Below, in pieces: positions 1-10,780 of a DNA stretch of 64,000 nucleotides (position 1 is its first letter; each line of letters starts with the position of its first letter). The translations under genes and the position numbers were made by a program. A model generated the notes under the pieces. That model had not been told where the DNA came from and did not search any database. It saw only the letters and a list, made by a program, of their open reading frames with translations. The stretch is from Anodontia alba. Taxonomy: Eukaryota > Mollusca > Bivalvia > Lucinida > Lucinidae. The stretch is from contig OZ024826.1 of NCBI GenBank assembly GCA_964016985.1, positions 73,166,768 through 73,230,767 on the forward strand, read 5' to 3'.

Positions 1-24
1 TGTATAAGCCCCGCAATGTGAAAC

Positions 25-135
25 TACCCTGTAAGCATTCTGCATAAATCTATAGCGGGCCGTTATCGGCCCGTAAGCTACCCTGACGGGCCGATAACGG
101 CCCGCTGTAGATTTATGAAGAATGCTAGCTGGGTA
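25..135. mobile_element. M7 palindromic MITE, copy 1
   Basis: Nearly perfect inverted repeat. The left arm reads AGCATTCTGCATAAATC then GCGGGCCGTTATCGGCCCG. The right arm is its reverse complement, ending GATTTATGAAGAATGCT. The outer ends are weaker (TACCCTGT and GCTGGGTA). A second copy lies at 3297-3409. There is no coding capacity. Each arm contains its own small GGGCCGTTATCGGCCC palindrome, so the whole is a palindrome of palindromes. Confidence 0.8.
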
Positions 136-147
136 TGCCTTCAGAAT

Positions 148-390
148 ATGTGCAGAGCGCAGTCTGATCTAGACCGTTGCTGTCTGCACAGTCTGATTAG
201 AGCATTCGCACAGTCTGATTCGCACATTCTGATTAGAACAAGCAAAGTCTGATTAGAGCATTCGTGTCCTGCCAACAGAATTATTAGACACTTTAAAATG
301 TATCAATAGAGAGCAAATAACCGGATGAGACTTTGCGCAGGCGCAGGATAAATCTGAATCTGGGTACTTTGCTCAAGTTTTAAGACAGCT
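148..390. repeat. CAGTCTGATTAG repeat, relative of 5190-5385
   Basis: Several short copies of CAGTCTGATTAGA-like sequence (about 160-265) are followed by a segment containing CCGGATGAGACTTTGCGCA. The segment at 5190-5385 has the same order of motifs, including CCGGATGAGACTTTGCGCA, so this is a dispersed repeat. Its core is related to the M9 core (CAGATCAGCCTGC / GCAGTCTGATCAG). Confidence 0.6.
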
Positions 391-395
391 TTTAG

Positions 396-729
396 CTTGA
401 CGTGGCCCTTATGTAATAATTATTTTGATATAACTTTGTGTTTCATATCCTACTTACATAGGTACAATGATCTCTTAGCGATTACAGGACACATGCTATA
501 TGCAAAGAACCATCTCAGTACTGTCCAGAATTCGTACAAAAATCGTACGAAAAACATCACACCCGATATACTAGAAGCACTGGTGTGCCAATATGTAAGC
601 GAGCTCAGAAACTTGATATTTGGTGTGTTACTATGGTGCACGAGTGTTATCGCGGGTCAGGAAAATGTTCAGGTCATGATCACACCTAGATCGGTCGCGT
701 GTTCGGTCCCCGGATGAGTTCATCCACAA
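396..729. other. unannotated interval
   Basis: One 106-codon open frame spans most of this interval on the + strand. It shows no recognisable domain, no splice context and no similarity I can name. I treat it as chance and see nothing else here. Confidence 0.4.
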
Positions 730-958
730 TTAACTCATTTAAGCCCAGTGTCGTATAAAAGGGACACTGGCAAACAGTGTGGACCAAAATCAGACGCCGC
801 AGAACGCGGCATCTGGTCAGCGTCTACACTGTTTGCATTATGTTAAAAAATTCTTCTAAACATGGTAATAAAAAAAACTAACCAGACACTCCTTATATAG
901 GAAATGAACCTGTCCAAAGAATTCAGGTAGAAGAGTACACTCGTCATAAATGGGTTAA
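730..958. mobile_element. M1 MITE, full length
   Basis: Starts TTAACTCATTTAAGCC and ends CATAAATGGGTTAA, so the termini are inverted repeats bounded by TTAA. The core is CAAACAGTGTGGACC, then GACGCCGCAGAACGCGGC, then GTCTACACTGTTTGC. TTAA flanks with CCC termini are the known signature of piggyBac-type elements. Assignment to that superfamily is inference because there is no transposase. A poly(A) run of about 19 bases follows directly (957-975). Confidence 0.8.
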
Positions 959-975
959 AAAAAAAAAAAAAAAAA

Positions 976-1663
976 TAGGTATTACATTGTGACAGCTGTT
1001 TGGCTTCAAGTGGCGCTCAGAAAGCAGAGATAGGAATCAGAACTGCTCGGTCCGGTGTCAGTAATATGTGACATGGTGAAATATCATGTCTCGTATGTCT
1101 GGCGTGAAATTTCAATGAAGCAACAGTCTAAATTCAAGAACTGAACGCCCTGTCACAGCCAGTTACCGTAGTGATACGGCTCAAAGCTTGTAGTACAAAA
1201 GTTACGTCATGTCCAAGCGTTGTCATGTCAAGATCATAATCCGAATCATTACAATCACAGGGCGTGGCCTTCAGCAATACTGACAACGACTGTGATTGGG
1301 CATCGACGAAAGCAAGTTTCTACATAAGAACCCACGTGTACGAGCACACTGGTTCTGTTTAGAAATATTAAGCAGGTCGTAAATAACCCTCTGAACAACA
1401 GCCAAATTTACCATACAAAAGCTTTTTCAACAGAGTATTTACCAGTATGAGCATAATTATCCAGGCGAATTACAGATAAAAGAAGAAGTTCGACACGTAC
1501 TCGTCTAAACACAGAGTACGGAATGCCATAACAGAAATTTACAAAGTTCCATACTGAGCATGTACGTAATACAAATAAATGCATGTAATTGAGCAGAGAA
1601 TGTCCCGACCATATGCTCAGAAGATAGTATAAGAGGAAGTCAGGCTTGGTTTTATCTACCATA
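976..1663. other. unannotated interval
   Basis: Unique-looking sequence. The longest open frame is 84 codons (1408-1662, - strand) with no recognisable motif. I see no repeat family, RNA gene or tandem structure. Confidence 0.4.
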
Positions 1664-1760
1664 TTTACCCTAAGTATTCCGACGGACAGGTCCCAACAAA
1701 CAGTATAGACCCTATCAGACGCCGCAGAAGGCGCGTCTGTTCAGCTTTAAGGAACTCTGA
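1664..1760. repeat. M1 core remnant
   Basis: Contains CAAACAGTATAGACC then CAGACGCCGCAGAAGGCG and GTCTGTTCAG, the M1 core with a decayed right arm and no TTAA ends. Confidence 0.6.
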
Positions 1761-2176
1761 AATCACAATACAGGGAGAAACGTTTTTAATTTGTAGTTGA
1801 GCGACTGCAGAACTGTTAGCGACTAACGACATCGGTTAATGTTGCTTTTATTAAAGCCAGGGTATTAAAATTAATGACTCTGACTATCTCAATTCTCCTT
1901 GTATAATTCCGATCCTGTCTTCCGCTGAATTAGCCATTTAACTCTAGAAAGCTGGGAGCGAAGGATTCGTTAATGAGTATCTTGATTTAATTTGAAGCCA
2001 CCACTTCCGATAGTTCGGCCGTCTTTCACGTGTTCGCATTGTATAATTTATAAAGTCTAATGTATTATGTTAAAACGGACACTGCTAAAAGAAAATTCAT
2101 ACTCTTTAAGTAGAGATATAACCCTTACAAAATTATACTCAGTCTGCCTCCCTTCAAAAAAGGGATCAACACTAAA
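1761..2176. other. unannotated interval
   Basis: No recognisable gene or repeat apart from short AT-rich stretches. Confidence 0.4.
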
Positions 2177-2455
2177 CATTACGAAAACACGCCTATACAA
2201 ATATATAGAAAATTTCACCTCCAAAAAACTGAAATTTTTCACATAAAAAACTCTGATATATTTCATATTTCTGCTCAAAACATAGATTGTGAGTACTCGT
2301 TAGAACCGCCTTGGCGAGGCGGTTCTAAAGAGTATCCACAATCTATGTTTTGAGCAGAAATAAGAAAAATAATGTATACCCCTGTAAACCCCAGTTTTAC
2401 TATATAAAAGTGGGGTTTAAGGGGGTCAAAATTATATAGGCGTTTTTTCGTGATG
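2177..2455. mobile_element. M3 hairpin MITE, copy 1
   Basis: Ends are CATTACGAAAACACGCCTAT and AGGCGTTTTTTCGTGATG. The centre is a long hairpin: AACATAGATTGTGAGTACTC, CGTTAGAACCGCC and its complement, then AATCTATGTTTTGAGCAG. One flank of the hairpin carries TTTTACTATATAAAAGTGGG, a feature of the family. Seven other full, core-less or half copies are in the window (11.5, 16.6, 17.1, 30.6, 52.9, 58.8 and 59.2 kb), in both orientations. Confidence 0.85.
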
Positions 2456-2640
2456 AGAATAGAAATTGCTCCCTGTAGTTGGGAGCAAACTCTCTCTTTA
2501 TACAGGAGATCCCTTTTAAAAATCGGACTGGCGTGCAGGGATGCAAATAGTTGTGACCAAAGTTGCTCCCTTGTCAAAATATCGGAAATCTACCAATAGG
2601 TATCCGGTCTCCTAAAAGGGAGTAAATTTATGAACTGGAC
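2456..2640. repeat. M6-type hairpin
   Basis: Contains AGAAATTGCTCCCTGTAG facing GGGAGCAAACTCTCTC, followed by CAGGAGATCCCTTTTAAA. This matches the pattern of the M6 hairpins elsewhere in the window. Boundaries are approximate. Confidence 0.5.
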
Positions 2641-2689
2641 GACAAAACAACTGTAAATTCAGCTCAGTTTGGCAAAGTACAATTCCATT

Positions 2690-2790
2690 GTCTGATCATG
2701 GTTCGGAGCCTACGCATGATCGAAAGTTTAGCTATTCCGATTTCGGATCAGGTTTGAATCCCACTAGTATTTCATGGCTATACAAAACTT
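2690..2790 (+). repeat. tRNA-derived SINE-like fragment
   Basis: Contains a B-box-like AGGTTTGAATCCCACTAG followed by TATTTCATGG. The segment at 33270-33400 shows the same order (GGTTCGAACCCCA then GGTATTTCAT). The A-box half is not clear and no cloverleaf can be drawn with confidence, so this is not called a tRNA gene. Confidence 0.45.
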
Positions 2791-3296
2791 CATGTCGCAG
2801 AGCCTGTCATTGTCATTATTTCATCGTCTAGATATAACCGAAACACCTTTAAAAGCTACACTAACGGTTAAAGCAAATCAGGACAGCGGCAAATGATATT
2901 CTAGAATATGTGCAACACACTTGTATTTGAGCTCTATGACATTTTGAAATGATGTTGGTTCAAGAAGATACTTACAATATAGAATGATTTGTCATAACAT
3001 GGATAGTGTACGGCAAACAATGATTGAGGAATAAACAATTCGAACATACTCTCACTTGTTATTCATATGATCATTTAATACACTAGATCATTTAACAATC
3101 ATTAGGTATTGGTCTTCATTTCTTGTGCCATTCAGCAGTGTTGCGTTTAAGTTTTGGGTCAGTATGTTAAATTATCTCACCCAATTAGTGGCTAACAGTT
3201 GTTCTGCATGGGGAGTAAATATTTTCTCTTGGCATTACGTATAGCATTGCTTATATCTGGGCCAAGCAACACAGTAAAGTATCCCGAAGAATTAAG
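2791..3296. other. unannotated interval
   Basis: AT-rich sequence with no recognisable gene or repeat. Confidence 0.4.
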
Positions 3297-3409
3297 TATC
3301 CAAGCCAGCATTCTACATAAATCTACAGCGGGCCGTTATCGGCCCGTCAGCTATCCTGACGCGCCGATAACGGCCCGCTATAGATTTATGTAGAATGCTT
3401 ACTGGGATA
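3297..3409. mobile_element. M7 palindromic MITE, copy 2
   Basis: AGCATTCTACATAAATCTAC, then GGGCCGTTATCGGCCC, a short loop, GCCGATAACGGCCC, and the complement of the left arm ending TAGAATGCTTACTGGGATA. The two copies differ by only a few bases in the arms, which suggests recent spread or conversion between arms. Confidence 0.8.
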
Positions 3410-3684
3410 ATGTCAAGATACGAAATACCATTGATCTTGATACGCTTTTCAAGAGCTATTGTGTTATGTCCATTTGCAAGAAAGAAACAGAGTTTGGCCC
3501 TAGGTCATTTCTTGAATATTTGAGTGAAGTTTCATTTGTAAAATCATGGAAATAATATTCGAAACTAGGATACATGTATATCCTATAAGCCTAACTGGAT
3601 ACCTTAACTCTTCACCATACTTATCATTAAATTCAAACAAGTCCATTTTACTGCCTGTCGATGCGTTTAAAAAATGTTTGATGG

Positions 3685-3775
3685 TTGATCAGACGCCGCA
3701 TAAACAGTGTCGACTGATCAGATGCCGCGTTCCGCGGCGTCTGATCTAGGTCTGCATTGTTTGCACATGCCTGTA
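3685..3775. repeat. M1 core, rearranged
   Basis: CTGATCAGATGCCGCGTTCC / GCGGCGTCTGATCTAGG hairpin with GTCTGCATTGTTTGCA beside it. A second partial core (GATCAGACGCCGCATAAAC) lies immediately upstream. The TTAA ends are missing. Confidence 0.6.
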
Positions 3776-4402
3776 TCTCTCAGTAATTTGGGTATAAACA
3801 GTAAAGAAATTCCGGAAATAAGCGGATGTCTCGTAAAAAACAATTTGTCTCAAATTGTATTTTTGTAAGAATTTGTAGGAAAAAAAAAATACTTTCTCTT
3901 AAACTTGCGTCTGTGGCACATTACCAATAATGCTTTTTTTTCTGTTTTCCATATTTACCAAATAAATACCCGGTCCTGCAAATTAGACAGAACAACATGC
4001 AGAAGTGCCTGCAATGTTATTTGAAATATAGGCTTAATCTAAAACATAAAACTTACATTACGTTGCATTAGGTCAATAAAAAAAACTAATAAAGGCACAG
4101 AATGATTATGCAATGTCACCATTCCGTCTGTAATTTCTAGCTACATGGTGGGATTCGTGAAGTACCAATCGAAAAGTGAGTTTCAAGCATATACAAAAGA
4201 CACAAGCTCTGAAAGACTGCACATATTAGAACATGGCGCACTGAAATGGCACACAGTGTACGCATTGGACCATAGCGTACGCCTCGGGTTTAATTTCGTA
4301 GGAACAGGTCGATATGGGCTTTTTTCAATTGTCTTTATTCGAAATTCCTGCTACTGAGACGCAGTTAAATAACAACATTGACCTCTACCACTCCCTAGAC
4401 AA
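3776..4402. other. unannotated interval
   Basis: No recognisable gene. The best frame is 70 codons at 4145-4357 (+) with no domain. The rest is AT-rich with short A and T runs. Confidence 0.4.
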
Positions 4403-4405
4403 ATT

Positions 4406-4556
4406 CAGGAGACGACAAATTGATAATTTTTTTTTTCATATTTTTTCCCCAGAAAATAGGCTTTGACATTTCGTGCAAAGGTGACAATTTGCATGAAATG
4501 CCAAAGTCTATTTTCTGGAGAAGATATAAAAATATTTCAAAATGTCGTCTGCTGAA
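4406..4556. mobile_element. M5 palindromic element
   Basis: Left end GGAGACGACAAATT, then CCAGAAAATAGGCTTTGACA, a central GACAATTTGCATGAAATG, the complementary arm AAGTCTATTTTCTGGAG, and the right end AAAATGTCGTCTGCTG. The family recurs about ten times in the window. It has no coding capacity. Confidence 0.7.
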
Positions 4557-4698
4557 ATTTTAATCCAGCATGCTAAGCGTTAACGGTTTTTATACTCTGT
4601 TTAATGCTGGGCATGTGTTTGCAACAAGTAAGGATATCAGTATCGATATTAGCTATGAACATGTCGTTCGCTGATTACGGTGTGTTTTGTTTTCTTAT

Positions 4699-4926
4699 TT
4701 AACCCATTTAAGCCTAGCATCCCATAAAAGGGACATTGGCAAACAGTGTAGACCCAGATCAGACGCCGCAGACCGCGGCGTCTGATCAGGGTCTACACTA
4801 TTTTCATGAAGTACGGGAATTTCTATAAAAGATGGTTACAAGAAAACTAATCAGACATCCCTTTACTTGGGAATGGACGATCTAAAGAGCTATGGTAGAA
4901 GAGTCCATTCGACATAAATGGGTTAA
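4699..4926. mobile_element. M1 MITE, full length
   Basis: TTAACCCATTTAAGCCTAG at the left and CATAAATGGGTTAA at the right, with a core GATCAGACGCCGCAGACC / GCGGCGTCTGATCAGG flanked by AACAGTGTAGACCC and GGTCTACACTATTTTC. At 228 bp it is the same length as the copies at 730 and 35617. Confidence 0.85.
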
Positions 4927-5189
4927 TTTCTTGAAAACCAAAGTAAGAAACAGGAAATGTCATTTCATATAAGTTGTTTCGTATGCAAATGAAACGGTTT
5001 TACAAAGTAACCATGAATAAAACGATAATTAAACTGTCTCCTTGTGATATTAAAATTCAATAGGTTTATGGTAATAAATTGCCATGCTCCAACTGTGAGA
5101 CAGCTAGAGTAAAGATGTTTTGTCTTAGTGTAGCATGGACAATCTTCCTTGTTGGCCTATATGCGAAAACATCTCTTCGAGCAAAGGCA

Positions 5190-5385
5190 GACAGAGAAGG
5201 CCCAGATCAGCCTGCGCATGCACGCAGTCTGATCAAGGCCTTCGCTTTCCGTTAACAGAATCATTGGATACTATAGACCGTTTCAATGGAAAGCATATGC
5301 CCGGATGAGACTTTGCGCATGTGCAGAATGATATGAATCCGTCAATTTTGCGCATGCTCGAAGGCACTTTTTCGTTTGACGCAGT
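5190..5385. repeat. CAGATCAGCCTGCGCATG repeat, relative of 148-390
   Basis: CAGATCAGCCTGCGCATG and CGCAGTCTGATCAAGGCCTT face each other as a short hairpin. They are followed by CCCGGATGAGACTTTGCGCA and TTTTGCGCATGCTCG. It has the same arrangement as 148-390 but is better preserved. Confidence 0.65.
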
Positions 5386-5970
5386 ACAAGTTCATAGACT
5401 GATTTAGTTCATACTGTCTGTATACAGAGAACTATGTGAGTGGCACCATAAGAAAAGGTGTCTTAGCGGATATGCAAATAGAATATCCTCTCCAGCCATT
5501 GATGGCGCAGGATATTTCAATGACCGTTGCTATACATGGATATATTTTACATGGATATATTTTTTTATATTATATTTTCCAATTAACCTGTTAGTGGACA
5601 GATCCTGACCAAACTGTGTGAATGCACAGACTTATATCGGCTTTTGCTGTCCGCATATGCAGCATGGCACAGCTCATTTAATATCCACAAAGGGTATCCC
5701 TCTTGTCAAAGACATTAAAGTGTTTAAAACCATGATGCTGAAAGTAGTCAACATACACATGTCTGCGACAACTGTCACACAAACGGCATTGAACGCAGCA
5801 AAATGACTTGTACTACACTCAATATGGTGAAGATATTTGAAATTTCTCACAGTTTTGAGGAGGCTTAGGTCTAAACAAACAACAACAACAACAGCAGCAG
5901 CAACAAAAGGCAAATAAGGAGAAGAAGAAGAACAAACAAACAATGTTAAGTCCAACAGACACAGTGCTAA
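5386..5970. other. unannotated interval with low-complexity tract
   Basis: Contains a 5878-5942 tract of AAC/AGC/AAG triplets. The long glycine-free, cysteine- or valine-rich open frames over it are artefacts of the repeat. No gene is recognised in the rest. Confidence 0.5.
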
Positions 5971-6203
5971 TTAACCCATTGAAGCCTAGCGTCCCATAAA
6001 AGGGACATTGACAACCAGTGTAGACCCAGCTCAGACGCCGCAGAATGCTGCGTCTGATCATCAGGATCTTTACTGTTTGCGTTAAGTTCAGAAATTTCTA
6101 CAAAACATTATATTAATAAAAACTAACCAGATACCCCTTTTATTGGAAATGGACCTGTACAAAGACTTGAGGTAGAAGAGTCCACTCAGTATGAATGGGT
6201 TAA
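5971..6203. mobile_element. M1 MITE, full length
   Basis: TTAACCCATTGAAGCCTAG to TATGAATGGGTTAA with core CAGACGCCGCAGAATGCTG and CGTCTGATCATCAGG. It is slightly longer than the other copies because of small insertions in the core. It sits next to an AAC/AGC low-complexity tract. Confidence 0.8.
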
Positions 6204-6481
6204 GTACAAAGTATGTAATAATAATTTGGTCTCAAAAAGCATGCGTAACCGATATGATCAACTGTACATAAATGCGATGACAGCATAAATAATACACAGT
6301 ACTAATGTTATGACAGTAATAATGATAGTATTAACGTAATTAACGTACAGTAATGCGATAAAAGCTCCTCTGTAGAAACTTCCATGATTCAAGTACATGT
6401 TCCTTCATCAGTTATTTGTAAAAGAAATTTGTTTTGGTTGTATTGTACTGTAAAGACACATAGTTTGTTAAAAATAGCTTA

Positions 6482-6592
6482 ACTTATTCACGCTAAGTAT
6501 TTGGACAACCAGGCCTCAGGAAACAGTGTAGGCCCGGATCAGATGCCGCTAAACGCGGCGTCTGATCAGGGCCTACACTGTTTGTTACTTCT
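6482..6592. repeat. M1 core
   Basis: AAACAGTGTAGGCCCGGATC, GATGCCGCTAAACGCGGCG and GGGCCTACACTGTTTG form a good hairpin. TTAA termini are absent. The flanking sequence (TAAGTATTTGGACAACCAGG) differs from full M1 elements and resembles 7683-7790. Confidence 0.65.
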
Positions 6593-6799
6593 TAAACAAT
6601 TTTGGCACAAGGATATGTAGAGACATGGATTTGTTCAATTTCAGGACAAGTATAGTAAGCTATTAAGGTGTCCGAACACTTAGGATAAATACGCTACAGC
6701 TCAGGTGATATTTCGTTTTACTATATTAAAGCTAAGTAGTGATAAACCTTACCATACTTGGCCTAAAATATTAACATTTTTATTTAATTACCTGTTAAG

Positions 6800-6870
6800 G
6801 TGTCTAAAGCCTGTAGGATGAGTGACAAACAGTGCAGACCCAGATCAAACACACTGTTTGCTCAGGCCGA
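6800..6870. repeat. M1 core remnant
   Basis: ACAAACAGTGCAGACCCAGA then ACACACTGTTTGCTCAGGCC. The GACGCCGC centre is deleted. Confidence 0.5.
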
Positions 6871-6989
6871 TCTGAATACTAAGGCCAAGTACAATAGTTC
6901 CTTACATTTACTTTTTAATGATAGTACTACCAAATCACTAAAAACCAAAATGTCAGTCAGCTTAGCTTATTTATTTTCCCTCGTCTGAA

Positions 6990-7682
6990 GAGATATTTGA
7001 TGCTCGAAACAATAACGGGGCACTTATCCCATTTGTCGGAACCGCGAAGAATCAAGTCAGGCGGCACCTTCCGGGCATGTAGTCTTATCAAGGCCTTCTC
7101 CGTTCATTGGCATAATTTACAACATTCATAATTCTTTATGCGTATAACAAAGGCACTGATCAGACTGCTCGGATGTATAAGTTCATTTATACCTTTGCTT
7201 TCTACATGTCTCCAAGACACAATTTGCTTTATGCAGCCAGTTCCGCCTCGTCTGATAAAGAATTTCATTTGCATCCAAAAGGATTTAGGTGCTATATATC
7301 CCTTTGTTTCTACTGTTTCAATTAAAATTTAAAGTGCTTCAGCCTAAAGCAATTAAATAAACGAATTAAGCAAAATTGTCTTATTGGTTTATGTCTAGAA
7401 TAGACTAGATAAAATTCATCTGTTGTGATTTAAATGCGAATGTTCGTTTATCTGTAAACAAATTCCTGTTAAACTGGCTTCTGGAAGCCGTTAAAAAGCT
7501 CTTGAATCAATACAAGCAGAAAATTACCGTTACATCCGACTATTTAATGCTCTCTTCCAGAAATATGTCTGTCTTAAGAGAAATTAATTTGCCAGATTGT
7601 ACTAGCCCAGAGAAGAAAATGACATTTCCAATTTACTTCTATTTCAGTAAGTACATGAACAATGCCATTCTTTAACGTATCG
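6990..7682. other. unannotated interval
   Basis: A weak M9-like trace (AGTCTTATCAAGGCCTTC) is seen at about 7080. No gene or other structure is recognised. Confidence 0.35.
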
Positions 7683-7790
7683 TATTTACCCTAAATTCGG
7701 ATAGACGGGCTTGAACAAAAAATTTAGACTATGATCAGACGCCGCAGAACACACCGTCTGATCATGGTCTAAACTGTTTGTCACCCATTC
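7683..7790. repeat. M1 core
   Basis: TTTAGACTATGATCAGACGC and CCGTCTGATCATGGTCTAAA form a hairpin, ending CTGTTTGTCACC. TTAA ends are absent. Confidence 0.6.
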
Positions 7791-7918
7791 AGTAGTTTGT
7801 ACAAGTAGATATATCAACCGGTAATACAATGGATTTGCGCATATTGTACATGTAGGACAAGTCTGGTGCTAGTAAGTAAATGTGTAAATGCAACAGATAT
7901 CCGAAAAATGCTGATATC

Positions 7919-8028
7919 TTTCTTATTTCTCGACGAAAACATATATTGTGGTACTCATTAGAAGCGCCTCGCCGAGGTGCTCCTAATGAGTACCCACAAC
8001 ATATGTTTTCGTCGAGAAATAAGAAAAA
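7919..8028. repeat. free-standing M3-type hairpin core
   Basis: TTATTTCTCGACGAAAACAT, then GTACTCATTAGAAGCGCC, a tip at CTCGCCGAGG, then CTAATGAGTACCCACAACAT and GTTTTCGTCGAGAAATAAG. The hairpin is close to perfect over about 110 bp. It uses the same GTACTC-TTAGAA-CGCCTCG core as M3 but has none of M3's CATTACGAAAAC ends or AAACCCCA arm. Confidence 0.75.
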
Positions 8029-8169
8029 TAATATGTGGATACCCCCTCTTATCTGTAGCTATGTACAGTGTCCTTAAATTTTGGACAACTACAATACACG
8101 AACAATGCAATTCTTCAGCCTAATCGAAGCCTACGGTCGTTTATTAAATTCATTGGATGCGCAACGTGA

Positions 8170-8345
8170 GAAAAGACCACTTATCCCGTATCAGAACACC
8201 GAATACCTAGCTTTGCCTGCACATCCACACAGTCTGATCAGGGTCTTCTCTGTCTGTCGATATATTCTATAGAACCCATTAATATTGTAAGATGCTTAAG
8301 AAGGCACTGCCTCTCTTCTCAGCTGCGGATTGATCTAGTCCTTCG
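8170..8345. repeat. M9-like core fragments
   Basis: CACAGTCTGATCAGGGTCTT and nearby GCGGATTGATCTAGTCCTTC resemble the M9/CAGTCTGATCAG repeat. Element ends are not recognisable. Confidence 0.45.
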
Positions 8346-8805
8346 TTGACCGCGTATCCGATATGAGCCCATTTCGGACGTTTGACCACTCTTATTTCCA
8401 ATCATACTCGTAAACGATATTAGAAAATGTTATATGTTTATCTTTTTGCACACAATGCACTAGAATGAATGTATCTTTCTATCAGGACCGAATCTCAATT
8501 ACAGGAAACGAACATATTAAATAATTTGTTTGTTTGCACCTGATGTCAAATTTCTTTCATAAAGAACACATGTGGAGCGAACTTTTCATTTGCATTCAGT
8601 GACCAGAGAGAGACTAATATTCAGATAAACCATTAACAGTCTTCAAAATTACTGAGGCAAAGGACGCTTCGAGGAATCTAGCATCCTCATAAAGAGAGAA
8701 AAAAATATTGAGATTAACCTAGCCCTAGTAAGTTAAAGCCTTCTGTTCACTGAAGGACAGAAAATGCAACAAAAACAACAGAAACGTTTGTAGTAATTTA
8801 CTAAT
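8346..8805. other. unannotated interval
   Basis: AT-rich, with no recognisable gene or repeat. Confidence 0.4.
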
Positions 8806-9030
8806 CTCAGCCAGCATCATCACACAAAACTGTTTAAGGTTACCCTCATTAGCATATCTAATCCCTTTTTGTTTCTTTCATTATATTTTACTACAGTATT
8901 AAATTGTCACTAATCCACATTATACCTCTCGTCATTAACAGATCTCAATCAGGATCATCATACAAAACTGCTTGATATGAATTCTCACTGGCCTTTTTAA
9001 ATTCTATATTTTACACCGTCATTAAGGATA
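8806..9030. repeat. degenerate tandem array, block 1
   Basis: Two decayed units carrying (ACT)AATCTCAG, CATCATCACACAAAACTG and a repeat of CAGATCTCAATCAGGATC. They match the units at 10.0-10.5 and 12.55-13.2 kb, so the three blocks appear to be parts of one array. Confidence 0.55.
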
Positions 9031-9266
9031 GACTAAATCAAATGGCCGTGGTCATCTTTGAATGACTGTCACTCTTTATTTACCAATAGCGACCCCAATA
9101 TGTTAAATTCATATGCTAAAGTTTCTCAAATAAAAGATTTTTATTTCCCGTATCAAATTTGATTGGGTACATTGAACACAGATTTTATTTAAACCCCAAG
9201 CGTATAAAATATTAAATTATAAAATAAAACTTGAAGAAACATACTTGTACATGTATGTGCCAAAAG
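9031..9266. other. unannotated interval
   Basis: AT-rich sequence with no recognisable features. Confidence 0.4.
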
Positions 9267-9497
9267 TGAGCTAGTGCACGACAAAACCTAAGATACGACG
9301 AGTGCGACCAGCGAAGACTCAGATCTGCCTGCCCATCCGTGCAGTCTGATCAGAGTCTTCGCTAATCGCATGTGCCTTCTAGGCCATCCAGGCTATCCAA
9401 CGTGGGAACCCTTGCTATACTGGGTGGATGTACATGTTGATCTGAGTCTTTGCTGGTCACAAAGGTTTTATTGTAAGTTTTGTCGTGCGCTAGCTCA
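9267..9497. mobile_element. MITE with TGAGCTAG ends and M9-type core
   Basis: The left end TGAGCTAGTGCACGACAAAA is matched by TTTTGTCGTGCGCTAGCTCA at the right, a terminal inverted repeat of about 20 bp with one mismatch. The interior carries GCGAAGACTCAGATCTGCC and GCAGTCTGATCAGAGTCTTC, the hairpin found in M9 elements that have quite different ends. Length is 231 bp with no coding capacity. Confidence 0.75.
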
Positions 9498-9999
9498 ATA
9501 ATACATTTCATCTGGGCAGTAAGTAAAAAAACTGAATCACTTAAAAAACTACAATCCATACGAACGTTCCATTTTCCAAGAAAATCAAAGAATATATACT
9601 GATATCGAAAAGGCATTTAATTCAAGTTGAACAGAAATGGCGTCCAGAATCATAATAGTACTGACAAGACCTTCATAAATATGCATCTGGGGTAGATTTA
9701 CACTTATTAAACATGTAGCATTATGTATAGTTAATATAATACGAAATATGAAAATACATGAAGAGCCGACATGACATTATTGACAGTGAGTATGCATAAA
9801 ACCAAGTGATCACTTTTAAAAGTGCTAAATACTGTCGGATGAAACAAGGGATTTATATGATTTTTTTCGACACCTAGGAGTCAGTCTCTGAGATGATAAA
9901 CAATATATATTCTTTTATTCCTTGACCATCGACCAGTATACCGCGTAAGTTCTTAAGGAAATAAATATTAATATTTTCTATTGCTTTTGTATCTCTTTT
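9498..9999. other. unannotated interval
   Basis: AT-rich; no gene, MITE or tandem structure recognised. Confidence 0.4.
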
Positions 10000-10480
10000 A
10001 ATCGTAATTTTCACTAACGCCATTTGTCACATTCTTTATTTCATCATTTACTGATCTCAGCAAAAAGCATCCTACTCTGCTCAAGTTCACTTCTCACTTG
10101 CCTGTCTAATGCAACATTCTTCTATAACTGACACTTCTACATTTAAAATGCTTACAGTGAATATTCACTAGTAAAACTTATATCACATCCTTTATTTCGT
10201 CATTTACTGATATCAGTTAAGAGTATCATATAAAACTGCTCAAGTTCAATTCACACTAGCGTCTCTTACCAAGCATTCGTCATTAACTTAGGTCAAACTG
10301 AGTTGTTTGTCCAAAAATATTTTTAGTGTTTTCACTAGTTAGTATTATTTATCTCACATTCACTGGTTCATTATTTACTGATCTCAGTCAAAATCATCAT
10401 ACAAATCCGCTTAAGTTCAATTTTCACTAACGTCTCTAATCAAACAATCTTCTTACAAATTATTCGCCACTTATCTCGCA
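10000..10480. repeat. degenerate tandem array, block 2
   Basis: Three units begin near 10050, 10208 and 10378 with CTGATCTCAG-, CTGATATCAG- and CTGATCTCAG-type sequence. Each is followed by CATCATACAAA-, CTGCTCAAGTTCA- and CACTAGCGTCTCT-like segments. Spacing is about 160-170 bp. Confidence 0.65.
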
Positions 10481-10780
10481 TTTGTCATTTCACAATCCTA
10501 TGATCTCATTCAAAGTAAATAAGAAAACTCAGGAGCTGACACAATCAAGTCCTAATCAAACACCCAGCACCAAAGGGAAAGACAGTAAAATACAACAAAG
10601 CAGTCCCAAAATGAACAGATGGCAAGCAGAGTTGGCTACTCTTTCCCCCAAAACGGTGGGAACTCTGTTATCCGAACTTATCTGAATATGTAATCAACTT
10701 ACATAATAGTTAAAAGAAAAACATTAGAAAGTAAAACACTACATAACAATTAACCAAAACAACCACAATGAAAGCACCAA
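10481..10780. other. unannotated interval
   Basis: A 67-codon open frame (10482-10685, +) is rich in Ser, Gln, Lys and Pro. It has no recognisable domain and sits between repeats. It may be chance or a fragment of an exon; I cannot support a gene call. Confidence 0.3.

Noticed and set aside
730..958. M1 palindromes as rho-independent terminators or riboswitches
   Set aside because: They are dispersed MITEs with inverted ends in a genome without operons.
5674..6061. Hydrophobic and Cys-rich frames on the - strand
   Set aside because: They arise from AAC/AGC triplets and the start of an M1 element.
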